NCBI GenBank assembly: GCA_014529385.2
Contig: CM043946.1
Coordinates: 21,630,577 to 21,694,576 of the forward strand
DNA length: 64,000 bases
Origin: Adiantum capillus-veneris
Lineage: Eukaryota; Streptophyta; Polypodiopsida; Polypodiales; Pteridaceae
Direction: 5' to 3'
The position numbers were made by a program, and so were the translations under genes. The notes beneath the pieces were generated by a model that saw only the letters and a program-made list of their open reading frames with translations, did no database searches and was not told the DNA's origin. Positions within the stretch are counted from its first letter, which is position 1. Every line of letters starts with the position of its first letter. Shown here in pieces: positions 1 to 11,690 of this stretch.

Positions 1-1
1 T

Positions 2-2140
2 GTCCCTGAGGAAATGCCAAGAGCCGCCCACACCCCAAGCAAGTCAACGAATCCATTTCTAGATGAGTATGACACTACATCACATTCCACCAGACCACAA
101 GCATTCAACAACCAAGACCAACTAGCAAACCAGCCATCATTGCAGGCATGGATTCGACAGAGTGCAACAATAGAACCAAACCGAAATTGAGATGGTTATC
201 CAGCCGCACGAGGGCTCAGGAATTTGCAAGAACCACCACACTATTCGAGGTATCAAGCCGAGAGTAAGCCAAAGACACAAGGATCGACCGAGCTTGGAGG
301 ACCACCCATGGAACGAGTTCGAAGAGAAGAACCACCTCCAACAAGAACCGTTAGAAATTATGGCTTAGGAGCACCATTGGGCGAGGAACCAGCCTATTAC
401 AGAAGGCCTGAGGAGGTGTATAGACTTGGACGGGGTGATCCAATGATGAGGTTTGTAGACCATCGCAGAATTAGACCTTCTCAAGTGCAAAAATGGGTAA
501 ACAAGAAATATATAGAAAACAGAGACCCAAGAGATCATGTAGCAGCCTTTGTGCGTGTGATTAGAGCCGAAGAGGTGTTAGACTTTCCTACCCAATTTGC
601 AGGGTTTGGACTAACCCTAGAGGATGATGCTGCAACTTGTTTTGACTCTGTGGAGCGTAGAGACTTTGAGTCGATGGAGGAAGTGTTTGACGAGTTTATT
701 GAGGAATTCTCTCAAAGGGGAATAACTCATAATACCGTCTCACAAATCCATAAATTCAAACAAAAAGATGGAGAATCTGTACGAAAGGCAGCCCTAAGAC
801 TAAAAAAATATGTTAAGTTCTGTCCTGTTGAAGAACTGCCAACTCAGTCCAGACTTATGTTGATATTCATCCAAGGACTAAGGAATGCAGATCTCCAAAA
901 AGACTTACATATGAAGAGGAGCACTACGTTGAATGAGTTGACCAAGGAGGCTTTGTACCTTGTGGACAATTGTGCGGTCTACAAAGAAGGGGAGTTCAAG
1001 GACCTTGATGACGATTCATCTTCACAGCAAAGTGGGAGCAAGTCTTCCAAGACAACACTGAAAGGAGAAATAGCGGTAAACTAGGAGAAGCTCGTAGATG
1101 AAGTGCTAAAAAAGATCAACTTGTACGCCAAACCCCAGGCTAAACAGCCCAAGTGGTGTGCTATTAAACAAAAATGGACAAACCATGGGACCGAGGAATG
1201 TTACTACAACAAGGGGTATGTGAGGGAGAGGCCTTACGCTCCCCAAGCCCCCGTAGCTTCCCCTCAAGCTCCACCGTTGCCTAGATATCAAGCAGACAAC
1301 TTACCAGGACCTCTAGGTGTAGAAAGACCACAACCGGTGTTGGGGCAACAACCACCCCTACCAGGTTTACGACCAGTTGGTATAAGATACACACCAAAGG
1401 TAACTGAATCAGAAGAAAAGGCTTTGGTGCCTATGCATGCATATTATGAAGATCCCAATGGATATGCGGCAAACCCTGTCTATTATCCACCGGAAGAACC
1501 CTCGACACCAGAACCATGGAGCATGATAGGGAATCAAGGACCTCCAACTGCTGCACAGGCCGCAGGAGAAGAAAGATATAGCTTAGATGAACGAACATTG
1601 TTGTTCATAGCCAATGGAGGCATGGGCGGACAGAGGCAGGCTTACCAGCAACGAGGGACTCAAGAAGCACATCAACAACCCAAGGGCCCCTGTTACAAGT
1701 GTGGCGGAGACCATTGGCTGAGAGACTGTCCTCATGATGAAATCATTAGAGTCAATGCGTATTGCCCAGAATGTGGAATTACTCATTTGATTCCCGATTG
1801 CTCTAAAAACCCGAGTAAAGGAGCAAAAACCACCTTGAACCTATTGGAAACAGTACCTTTCAGTGGAGTATCGGAAAACGAAACAATCATACCTGTTCAG
1901 GCGGTAACACGGGCCCAAGCCCAAAGAAGGACGAACGAACCCATAATAGAAGAACCAAAAACAGATGCCCAAAGTTCAGAAACGAAAAATCAGAGAAGCA
2001 CTTGGAAGGCAAGAAAGGTGCGTAGGAAAGCCAGGAAAGAACGAGAGCAAACAACCCTATCCGATGAGTTGAAACATACAAAGAACAGATTGGAGCGGTT
2101 AGAAGATCTAGCTAGCTTAAACACACCACAGCAGCCATAG
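2..2140 (+). pseudogene. gag: gag pseudogene (capsid plus two zinc knuckles)
   Basis: One frame stays open from the window edge to 2140 except for TGA at 188-190 and TAG at 1082-1084; it ends at TAG 2138-2140. The central part, about 480-960, has the spacing of plant retrotransposon gag (DPRDHVAAFVRV, then a segment ending FIQGLRNADLQ). Two short zinc knuckles of the form C-x2-C-x3-H-x4-C follow at about 1691-1729 (CYKCGGDHWLRDC) and 1763-1801 (CPECGITHLIPDC). Both are one residue shorter than the usual C-x2-C-x4-H-x4-C. The C-terminus is very basic. Gag would form the particle shell and bind the RNA. The true start lies upstream of the window. The stops make this a pseudogene. Confidence 0.85.
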
Positions 2141-3048
2141 CACCTAAGGAAATAGCTGAGCCCAAAAGTGCAGGATCATGAGGATCTGTGCTGGCAGACA
2201 AGGTAAACGAGCAGCTGGATGAGCTTCTAAAAGCTTATGAAGCTCGACTTAAAAAAAACCAAACCCAAGAGCAAATGTGGATGACTTATCCATATGCAGA
2301 AATAGAAAAACAAAGGTTGGATATGTGTAAAAAGATGATCGAGACGGCTCAATCATTGATGGAAGACCCGTTGGGTAAATTGGCAAATTGCCATGACGCA
2401 CCAGCTCCAATCCCTATCCAACCAACAGTAGAGAAACATGAGGAAACAAAGGAAAGACTCGCTAATGATTATGAGTCCAGAGGAGAGCCTATCATAGTGC
2501 CAAATACCACCGATGAGGCAAGTGACGGGGTTCATCCTAAAATATTGCTAGAAATGGGAAAGGACGGTAACGGTCTAGATGATCTGTGGAAGCAAATCCG
2601 AGAGGCCAACGAGGCTAATAGGATGAATGACCACATGAATAGCACTAGAAAAGAAAAGAACGTAATATTACCTCCTATTGAAGAATTTGAGGCAAGATCA
2701 CAAATGAACTTTGAGATACATTCACAAAGGGGAGACCAAGGATCTATTAGTTCGGGGCACAACCAACCAGACTCTTTGAGAACTTTGCCCTCTTACCTAG
2801 GAGAATATGAAGCTAAGTCGGAAGTGAGAGCACTCCCATCTCAAGGACTTTCTTCTAACAAGGTGATGGATTCACAAGGATTGATTGAGCTGTTATCCAC
2901 CCTGGTGGCATGCACAATCACGTTAGCAGAACTCCTAAGGTTAAGGCCAAATATGTGGACCACAGTAGGAAAATGCCTAGAAAAATATTGGAGTGAAAGA
3001 CCCCACCTTGAAGCTACAAGAAGGAATCAGGGAATTGAACAGGCCTAA
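2141..3048 (+). pseudogene. gag-pro linker segment, frame-shifted
   Basis: After the gag stop the open reading continues in the next frame (open 2188-3048). It returns to the original frame near 2990-3050, so two compensating indels or a frameshift pair are likely. The product is hydrophilic and rich in Glu, Lys and Asn, with no fold I recognise; near its end is a short hydrophobic stretch (LLSTLVACTITLAELL). Its place between gag and protease is where long gypsy elements carry a poorly conserved spacer. It could be a structural or regulatory part of the polyprotein; nothing in the sequence decides this. Confidence 0.5.
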
Positions 3049-4597
3049 CCTAAACACTAGGCCAGTACCATTGAATAAGGTTGGCGAATATTGTGAGGGA
3101 GAAGATGGAAACACGACGCTACCGGTAGAATTCCAAGGAGTAGTTTCCAAATCTATTCTTGACAGTGGAGCGGGAGTTGCTATCGCCACCAAGGAAATCC
3201 AGAAAAAATGGGGAAAACCAGCTTTGAGGGCTACCAGAATGAAGCTGCAATTGGCAGATGGGTTCATGGAGAAACCTCTCGGACTCTTGGAAAAAGTAAT
3301 TGTCACTTCGTGCGGGATCGAGTATGAGCATACATTTGCAATAGTCGATTTCGACAAAAAGAACAATTATGAGATAATCTTGGGACGACCATTCATGCGA
3401 CAACTGAAGATGGTCCAAGATTGGGGTTATGACCACATATACCTCAGACATGGCGAGACGACAACTAAAATACACCTGAGAGATCATTCTTACAAAGATG
3501 TAAACCAAACACCTGTGGAAGAGTTTGATTCGGCTACAATAGCAGGATCAGAACTACCAGCATGGTTAGAGCAACCAAAAGAGCTATGGATGTGCGGAGC
3601 TTCACATTGTGGAAGCTTAAGAAAAGAGGAATGCGTCTTAGAAAGAGCAATTGAGGACAAAGTGTATATTCCAGAACCTTTCCCTGAAGATGCCTTGGAG
3701 CCTCCAGAATGGGAACACATACTGGCAACATTAGATGTCTGTACCATTACCGACAGTCCAACAACAAAATTTTGCGATAAGGATGGCTACGATATGCTAC
3801 CCTATTACATGGTAAGCGTTGTACCATAGAAAGAGATGGTAGAACCCCCAGAACAAGAAGAGTTTTACAACTCCTCTGAACAATTGGAAGTAAATGATGA
3901 GGCAGATAATGAGTGTTCAGACACCTCCAGTGAGCGTGGGAATGAAGCTGAGAATATCAAATTTTACGATTTTGCTAATCAACACCCTAGACGCCAAGAA
4001 CGCTATAGGAGGAAAAGAGCCGGAAGGCAAGCGAGAGAGAACCTGATGCCCAGGATAAAAGATAAAACTCACTATTTGATGCTTGTAAAAGCAGAGGATT
4101 GTGTGAAAGATCAAATATCAGGGAAATTCTCAGAAAATTGAAAAGAACAAACGCGAGAAGAAATAAAACAGGAAAGAAAAGCTAGAACCGAAACAAAATC
4201 ACAAAAATCTGAAAAAACAAAAAAAGAACCAACAAAAGACCAAGAGTGGACCAAACTAGAGCGTAAACAGAAATACCAAGAACTGAAACGGTCTTTGAGA
4301 GAGATATGGACTACTGAAGAAGATAGTGATGGTAAAGGGGAGTCAAAAAAGGGCAACATGAACGTACCACCACACTGTAGGAAATTTACTATCCAAGATA
4401 GAAAAATCATCATGACACCACCAATCAAGGAGAGAACCAACCAAGAATCTTACGATGGGCCTGAAAATGCAAAAAGAATAGACCTCGCAGAACCAGGTGA
4501 AAAGCCTCAGTCGGTCTATATAGCTAACGATTTACAGCCTGAGGAGGAAGTGCAGCTAACACAACTTCTCACAAAGTATAAAGATGTGTTCGCTTGA
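2993..4597 (+). pseudogene. pro: Retropepsin (protease) and linker to RT, pseudogene
   Basis: An aspartic protease domain is visible: active-site motif ILDSGAG with the catalytic Asp codon at 3161-3163, and the C-terminal ILGRPFM motif near 3376-3396. The family cleaves the Gag-Pol polyprotein. Downstream, a charged Lys/Glu-rich linker stays in the same frame to the start of RT, broken by TAG 3827-3829, TGA 4139-4141 and TGA 4595-4597. The last stop falls where the family has the conserved Trp of the FAWSY-type motif just before RT, so a TGG to TGA change is the simple reading. The protease core itself looks complete. Confidence 0.82.
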
Positions 4598-6001
4598 TCC
4601 TATAAAGACCTCAAAGGAGTTGATCCATTGATATGCCAACATACAATTCCTTTAAAATCGGATGCAAAACCTAGCAAACAACGTCCTTATACATATAATG
4701 ACACATTTGCCAAACGAATCAAAGAAGAGATTGATAAGCTGATGGAAGCAGAGTTCATCTATGAAATTGAACATACATATTGGGTTTCACCCATTGTGGT
4801 AGTTCCCAAGAAGAATGGAAAACTGCGAGTGTGTGTAAACCTCAAAAAGGTGAATGCAGCAACCATAAGGGATAATTATCCCTTGCCAATTACAGAACAT
4901 GTCCTTGAACGAGTTGCCGGAAAACGGGCTTATTCCTTTCTGGATGGGTTTTCAGGATACAACCAACTGGCAATAGCAAGGGAGGATCAACACAAAACAG
5001 CTTTTGCCACAGAAAGGGGGATCTATGCATATCAAGTTATGCCATTTGGCTTAACAAATGCACCAGCCACTTTCCAAAGGTTAATGACTCACGCTCTCAA
5101 GGAATACCTAAGAATATTCTTAGAAATTTACATGGATGACTTGTGTGTACACTCTCTTCTGCGAGAGGAACATATCAACCATTTGCAAAAGGTCTTTGAA
5201 AAGTGCAGAACATATCAAATCTGTCTAAACCCAGAAAAGTGTGTATTTAAGGTTAAGCAAGGACGAATCTTAGGACACATTGTCTCAAGAAACGGCATAA
5301 CCACAGACCTAGACAAAGTCAAAGTCATTGTAGACCTGCACAGGCCTACTAATGCGAAACAGGTGCAATCCTTCATGGGGCACTGCGGATATTATCGAAG
5401 ATTCATATACATGTATGAGGTTATCGCACAACCTCTGTATCGTTTGCTAGTCAATTTCGAATGGACCAATGAGTGTGAAACCTCATTCCAAAGGCTGAAG
5501 GAAAACCTTATATCCGCACCTGTGTTAAAGGCACCAAATTGGGACAAGATATTCCATGTGCACATTGACGCTTCCGCATATGCCATTGGAAGTATTCTAG
5601 CTCAACCTAGAGGCGGAACAATGGATTTTCCAGTTTGCTATGCGAGCCGATAGTTAAACAGTGCAGAAAAGAACTACACAACCACCGAGAGGGAAGGGTT
5701 AGGAATGATTTATGCTGTAAAGAAATTTCGGTATTATTTTCTTGCAAACAAATTTGTGTTCTTCACCGATCATCAAGCTCTTTTGTACCTAGTAAATAAA
5801 CCTTGCAATACAGGGAGAATCATACGCTGGTTTATTATATTGCTAGAATTTGACTTCACAGTGGTGGTCAAAAAGGGTAAAACCCATCTGCGAGCTGATC
5901 ATCTTTCAAGAATACACAACGGGGAAGCTCCTCAAGGGGTAGATGATGACATTCCAGATGCTTATCTTTTCAACATTGAAATGGTACCCAAATGGTCTTA
6001 G
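4598..6001 (+). pseudogene. RT-RNaseH: Reverse transcriptase and RNase H, pseudogene
   Basis: RT motifs appear in order: VVPKKNGKLRVCV, the motif-A loop SFLDGFSGYNQ with its catalytic Asp, VMPFGLTNAPATFQ, and motif C YMDDL with the two Asp codons at 5135-5140. RNase H follows: HIDASAYAIGS, then YASR, TAG at 5651-5653, LNSAEKNYTTTERE, FFTDHQALLYL and ADHLSR, so all four acidic catalytic positions survive. Frame is shared with protease and integrase. The stop at 5651 lies where relatives have a polar residue after ASR, which fits CAG to TAG. A further TAG at 5999-6001 separates RNase H from integrase. RT catalytic residues are intact, so the stops are what kill it. Confidence 0.9.
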
Positions 6002-7597
6002 GAAATAGTTAGCATTCTCTCCTTTGGAAGTGAGTTTGATAATACAGGATGTAGATCCAAACAGCGAACAATTCGACAAACAAAAAACTTCCAGTTGATA
6101 GCAGGACGGCTGTATCATCTTGAATCTGACCTAACCCTACGATTATGTATAAATCTGGAAGAATTCGAGTGCTACTTTGAAGAGGCACATGTCCAGTGTT
6201 GTGCATTTCATTGTTCGACAGTGAAAACACACCAGAGACTGAAACAGTTAGGGGTTTATTGGCCAACTATGTATGAGTATACACATTCTTATGTTACCAA
6301 TTGTACAGTATGTAGTGCCAAACAACCAGTGGATCATGCAACTTTGTTTGGGGTGAACATAGCACCTGCATGGAGTCAATATATCATTGACTTCCTAACC
6401 ACTAGAACGTTCCCTGAGAGCATTACAAGAGCACGGGAGAAAGCTATAGAGCTGGAAAATCAACTCTATAAGCGGGGAAAGGACAATCGACTTAGAATCT
6501 GTGCAAGTGAAAGCGAATACCTGCTGATTCTAGAACATGCACATAGCGGAGTAAGTGGAGGCCATTTTTCGGGCAATAAGACGATAAAAATTTTCCTAAC
6601 CGCAGGAATTTGGTGGCCCACATTGCACATGGATGTCGAAGAATTTGTAAAGCGTTGTGATGCGTGTCAACGCACCAAGGTACCAATCAAAAGAGATGAG
6701 ATGCCATTAAGTCCAATGATGGGGGCAAGGGCATTTGCAAAATGGGGCATTGATTTTGTGGGACCTATATCACCCCCTGCATATTGCACCCATACCCAAT
6801 ATATCATTGTGGCTACGGACTATCTCACAAAATGGGTCGAGGCCAAAGCAACACAAAAAGCTGATGCACGCACCACGGCTCAATTTTTGTATGAGAATGT
6901 TTTTGTACGTTACGGGTTACCAATAGAAATTTTCAGTGACTGTGGAACACACTTCCTCAATGAAGTCATTGAATATCTACTAGAGGAATTCATGGTCATA
7001 CATAGGAAATCAGCACCATACCATCCACAGGCCAATGGGCAAGCGGAGGCCACGAATAAAACACTATGCACGGTTTTCACTAAAATAGTGTCAGAATCAA
7101 GGACCGATTGGGATCAGCAGCTACACTCAACACTATGGGCATACAGGGTAGCTTACAAAACCTCAATAGGAACAACACCATACAACATGGTGTTTGGGCT
7201 AAATGTTATACTACCCATAGAGTTTTTAATTCCAACTCTACGAGTAGCAACAAGCTTGGAATGGACAGGGCATGAACTCTCTTCAAGAATTAATGATCTT
7301 GAAAAGCTAGATGAACTCCTCTTACGAGCTGTCGCTTCTATCTATGCTAAAAAGAGAAGACAAAAGGAATTTTTTGACAAACATGTGCGTACCAAAGAGT
7401 TTAAAATAGGTGATTACGTACTTGTTTATACCTTGAAGCAACATGCCAAGAAACTTAAAAAGCGAGGTATGGGACCATTTGTGATTCATGATCTATCACA
7501 AAGTGGGGCTGTCAAGCTTGCTACATTAGTAGGTGAAGAAATGCCAAACTGGATTAGTGGGTGTCGAGTGAGGAGATATCACCTACCACTCACATAG
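6002..7597 (+). pseudogene. INT: Integrase, pseudogene
   Basis: The frame continues from the RNase H stop. The zinc-binding HHCC domain lies at about 6520-6680 (HAHSGVSGGHF, then CDACQ). The catalytic core has Asp at 6752-6754 (GIDFVGP), Asp at 6938-6940 (FSDCGTHF) and Glu at 7046-7048 (QAEATNK). Thirty-five residues separate the second Asp and the Glu, the classic DD35E spacing. The residue after the second Asp is Cys where the family normally has Asn. The C-terminal domain (GDYVLVY, GPFVIHDLSQSGAVKL, RRYHLPL) resembles Athila/Tat integrases, with no chromodomain. It ends at TAG 7595-7597. The Asn to Cys change may impair catalysis. Confidence 0.9.
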
Positions 7598-8092
7598 GAG
7601 ATGCTCCAACAAAGTCATCAAGGAAAGCAAAGAATGAAGGAAAAAGAGAGAGTACGGGAGGAAGCTCAAACCGAAGCACAAGAACGCATTGCAAAAAAAT
7701 GGCTTCTGCGACAACGACAACAAAGTAAACCACCATTGAGAATCAATTCCATTCGGCTGATGAACTTGGAGGAGGAAACAGTAGAGCCAATAATTACAGT
7801 CAAAGTGGGCAACAATCAAGTTGAATCAACAGCCTTGCTAGATTCGGGTGCTCAAGAAAATTTGATCTCTTACGGATTATACCAGCAGCTCAAAGTCACA
7901 TATCAACTTCATCCTACTCCCCAAGTGCTGGAAAGTAGCACATCACTCCCATTGAAAACATTAGGATGGACCATATTGCATGTACATCTACATCAATATA
8001 TTTACCCACACAAATTCTATGTGGTGACAGATGAAAGCACACAACAACCAATGATGCTAGGGCAACCTTGGCAAAAAGCATACAATGTTTAG
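7598..8092 (+). pseudogene. Second retropepsin-like domain downstream of integrase
   Basis: The frame runs on from the integrase stop with one codon between. A basic helix-like segment rich in Lys, Arg, Glu and Gln (7601-7740) is followed by an aspartic-protease-like domain: ALLDSGAQENLIS with Asp codon 7841-7843, an intervening beta-rich segment, and MMLGQPW at 8052-8070, which matches the LGRPW-type C-terminal motif. It ends at TAG 8090-8092. The element already has a protease before RT, so this is a second copy of the fold in an unusual place. The two differ strongly in sequence, so it is not a recent local duplication. Whether it was a working protease or a structural relic cannot be told. 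Confidence 0.72.
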
Positions 8093-8868
8093 ATACACTG
8101 GAAAGCACAGGCGGTCAAAATTCAGCACGAACACGAACAACAGGTGATAGCTTTTTCGCAGAAGTACCATCAGGATCAACTGCAAGCCATGCAATCACTG
8201 GCAACAAAGACAAAAGAACACATACATCAAAGAACAACATGAACCCCGAGACAAACAACCAGGTAAAAGAAAACTATGCTAATCACAGACAGCTGAAGTC
8301 ACTAGCTACAATGCAAAAACCTAGGCTACCAAAACAAGGTAAACAAGTATGGATGCGGAAGGATAGAAATGCCATGGCGGACAAAAAACAATGTAACAAC
8401 CGGATTCCAACAAAGCAGACGGTGCAACCCAAAACAAAGGTAACCAAACAGATATGGATCCCAAAGAAAATGCTTAGCCATAACCCAAATGTCACTCACA
8501 TTTGGATACCAAAGCAAAAGACAAGGGAAATACCGACGGTACAAGCAACAATGGAAAGCAGACATCTGTAGGTCAACAAGGAGAATCGATATATGTGGAT
8601 GCCGATGACAGAAAAACCCGTGGCAAACAAGAAAGTGCCAAACCATCTACAAAAGTTGGCAGCACCAAACTACCAATGGAAAGCCAAGGCCATAAGGCCC
8701 ATAGCTATCACATCCCAGCCAATTCTATCCTCAGAAACAACTACGACTCCATCAATAGTGTCAGCAAAGCAGTTGCCTCTGGCCAAAAAGACAATTAAAC
8801 AAAGAGAAGTAGAGTTACAAGTGCTACTTGCAAAGAAATCAGGAAGCCTCAACGGCGAATGCCAATAA
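8068..8868 (+). pseudogene. Basic Gln/Lys/Asn-rich accessory segment after pol
   Basis: A different frame is open 8068-8571 and again 8593-8868, overlapping the end of the protease-like domain by 25 bases. A motif of the form (I/K)WIPK recurs (KQVWMRK, KQIWIPKKM, THIWIPKQK, YMWMPM), spaced by about 15-40 residues and suggesting an internally repeated peptide. Composition is strongly basic and polar. I do not recognise a family. The overlap suggests a frameshift that once joined it to the preceding domain, so the protein may have been a C-terminal tail of pol. Confidence 0.4.
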
Positions 8869-10644
8869 GCATCTTGCTTATTCCCTTCTCTTGCACAGCA
8901 TTAATTTTTCCATGCATTGACCGAGTATGCATAAAATAGGGCCACATTAATTGGCCAGGCATTAGCACGAATTTTTCAACCTATGCACAACACATACTCC
9001 GAGGCAAAACCTTGTCGTCCGGGAGGACTCCGACTAGGAGGGGGGGGGAGGCATTCTCAATGCGGAACCAATAACAGAAACAACAAAAAAGGGCATGATT
9101 TTTGACTATTTTAAGGGTTGATGTTTGATTGCAAATTTTTTTGGAGTAACCCAAGTATATATGCCCTTATACAGCATGAAGCTACAGGTATATGGGGCCA
9201 ACGCCAAATCAAGCCCCTAGGTGTGTATATATAAGTAGAAATATCCATTTTTTCAGGCAAAATATTGGTAAAACGAAGAAATCCGGCCATAAAAATTGCA
9301 TGTGAATGTATATAATGTGTTGCGGTGATGTTTGTGATCTATTATGAATTTTGGCGATTTTCTGGGTTTGATTTGCTATTTTTCTTTTAATTTTGCTAAT
9401 TTTCGGCAAAAAAACTTCAAAAATACAAAAAGCAGGTGAAAAACAGTCGTAATGAAAAACAAATATAATGGGGATGACCAGTGACCAAAGAACAACCTAT
9501 GGTACAGTGGGGGTGCAATTATGAGATTGGAGCGGAAAGCGTGTTTTGGCTAGGTTTTGACCGAAATGACAAATTTCTGGTAAACAGAGCAAATGGAGTC
9601 CAAATCAAGAAATTTTTGAGCCTAAACTACATCTTGCAGAAAGATAGGAGCACATGTCAGATTTCATGAAAAATGGTTCGGGGACTTCCATTATAAGAAT
9701 TTTTCACCCCATTTTTAGCTCATTCTCACTATTGACCTTGTGGAGAGAGCTTCTGCCACCTAGAGCAGATCGACCTTCCAGCAGCTTCTACGACGCGCAC
9801 GTCTACCCGACTAGCTCCAGACATGAGAGGTAGGCTCACCACCTTGAGCTTTTCGCGCATGTTTGTCATTCTGTCGCGAAAACTAGCGTAGAGGTCACAC
9901 ACAAAGCGAGCGGTAGAGACCTGCAAGTAGAAACGGCGGCCTAACGGCTAACCCGAAAGCAGCAAGACTTCATCAGCAGCTTACCCTAGTCTAGGAGACC
10001 AGTCCTGGATAGCCAAAGGCAGTGGGAAACCAAAAAAACCCTAATTCCCAGAAACCCGCAAGAGGCCACCAAATGGGAAATTGGCGAAATGGTGACCAAA
10101 TGCTACCAAAATTTATGGGTAGGAGCATCTTGACATGCTCGACAAGTCCATATGACCCGCATGACCAAAAAGTGACCCAAAGCGGCACTAAACCTCAGAA
10201 ACGGCATCAGACACACAAAGCGTCCAAATGCACTTGCGGCCAAACCGCAAGTCCGTTTGCCACCAAACTTCACGAGCGGCTTTCCTAGACCATCAACAAC
10301 CAAGTCCTATGGTGGTAGACCTCCACAAATCATCAAAGGTATGTAAACGCAACCACGGGTGCTTCTAGAGTGACAAATTGCCAAATGGAGCTCCAGTGAA
10401 GCCAAAGTCGACAAAAACCATACGGCAAGGATCCTCAAGGGATTGGGAAGCTATGGAGACCAACATCGAGGGATTTCATCGCCAAAAAGCACTCCAAAAG
10501 TCCGAAAACGGCTCGGAGGCTCTGAAGTCCACACAGGGAGTTATACTCTATCCATTTGACTTTTTTGTTGAAATTAGGCTCAAAAGGGACTTAGGGGGGC
10601 AAAGGGCAAGCACTGGGAGCACTAACAAAGGAAAAATCATCAGG
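8869..10644 (+). other. Non-coding stretch of the Athila-like element
   Basis: No convincing ORF. A purine run (AGGAGGGGGGGGGAGG) lies near 9036-9052 but no TG LTR start follows directly. AT-rich sequence with short A and T runs occupies 9060-9700. 9730-10560 is more balanced, with no homology I can name. This is where Athila/Tat elements carry long untranslated sequence between pol and later ORFs. Confidence 0.45.
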
Positions 10645-10668
10645 AGACATCCTACACGTAGGATGTCT
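10645..10668. repeat. Palindrome copy 1
   Basis: Arms AGACATCCTAC and GTAGGATGTCT (11 nt each) with a two-base AC centre. The arms are exact reverse complements. Confidence 0.9.
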
Positions 10669-10930
10669 CAAGGGAATTTTTTGGCACAAAACCCAACAAT
10701 TTTTGTCATGCACATGTTTTGAATGACATTTACAAGCCCTACAACAAGTTTCATCACATTTGGATCACATTTGACCTCATATACATGGAAAAACGCAAAG
10801 TTAGGGCATAAAGGCACTAATGGGCCATTGACCTACCAAATCTTGTCCAAATCTCATGAAACTTGCACAACACATTCACATACACATCAGCTAACTTTCT
10901 GTGTGGTCAGGGAGTAAAAATGAGGAATAA

Positions 10931-10954
10931 GACATCCTACGCGCGTAGGATGTC
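10931..10954. repeat. Palindrome copy 2
   Basis: A perfect 24-nt palindrome: GACATCCTACGC followed directly by its reverse complement GCGTAGGATGTC. Copy 2 has the extra central GCGC and is shifted by one base against the other copies. Confidence 0.9.
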
Positions 10955-11216
10955 CAATTGACCTTCTTGGCATGAGGGGGAAGTTTTGTCATTCCAGATT
11001 CAATTACCTCATCAGCAAGATCCCATATGTCAAGTTTGAAGCCATTCAAATCACTTTTGACCCCCAACACCTTCAAGATACACGTTTTGAGCCCAAAAAT
11101 ACCTCACAGAGCCCTACACGCATCAAATCTTATCCAAATGCAAATCCAAGAACATGGCTATGTTCCATAGGCCAAGGAAAACCCACAGAACAAGTTTCAT
11201 GTAATTCTGATGAAAA

Positions 11217-11240
11217 AGACATCCTACGTGTAGGATGTCT
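11217..11240. repeat. Palindrome copy 3
   Basis: Arms AGACATCCTAC and GTAGGATGTCT with a two-base GT centre, the same form as copy 1 with the centre reversed. Confidence 0.9.
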
Positions 11241-11500
11241 TAAGCTTAAATTTAGCCTTCTGTGCAAGAAATGACATCATAGGAGCCAATACCATGATGC
11301 ATTGAGCCCATATACCAAGTTTCAACCCATTTGGACATCAATTGCTACCCATGACGGACAATCTACCCAAATTGTGACCTAAAGCCTAAATCAGCCCAAA
11401 AATTCACTTTTTGACATTCAAATTCAAATCCAAGCTTATAACCATGTTCTATGAGCCTTGCACTACCTGCATGACAAGTATGAACCAATTCTGAAGAAAA

Positions 11501-11524
11501 AGACATCCTACGCGTAGGATGTCT
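11501..11524. repeat. Palindrome copy 4
   Basis: A perfect 24-nt palindrome, half-site AGACATCCTACG. A lone half-site of the same sequence (AGACATCCTACGTG) recurs at 15747-15760 inside the 3' LTR, linking the LTR and this array to the same element. Confidence 0.9.
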
Positions 11525-11690
11525 AAATGGATTTTTTTGGCCAGAATTGCACTGTGAGCACATGCACAACTTCACAAGTTCCTTTTAAGCTATAATTTCA
11601 ATTTTCAAGTCATTTGGATAAGTGAAACTCAGTTTAGCAGCTGATATGGAAAAAAAGCTAACTTTGGATTGCTGAGTGCAACGGGATCTA

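Larger units (their letters stand above)
10645..11640. repeat. Four diverged ~285-bp tandem repeats, each starting with a palindrome
   Basis: The same 24-nt palindromic site starts at 10645, 10930, 11217 and 11501, giving periods of 285, 287 and 284 bases. Sequence between sites is diverged but related: each unit has CAAGTTT followed by a CATTTGGA-like or CATTCAAA-like string at a similar offset, and the sites at 11217 and 11501 are preceded by TTCTGATGAAAA or TTCTGAAGAAAA. The palindrome is far better kept than the rest of the unit. Tandem repeats between pol and the 3' LTR are known for plant Tat/Athila elements; a palindrome kept at each unit is not something I know. Confidence 0.75.

Noticed and set aside
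9036-9052. Purine run as a polypurine tract ending the first element at about 9050.
   Set aside because: No TG LTR start follows, and no second LTR or target duplication was found. The tract at 15171-15184 meets an LTR start exactly.
10645-11524. CRISPR-like spaced repeats.
   Set aside because: Spacing is about 260 bases, only four units, intervening DNA is itself repeated, and the setting is a plant retroelement.
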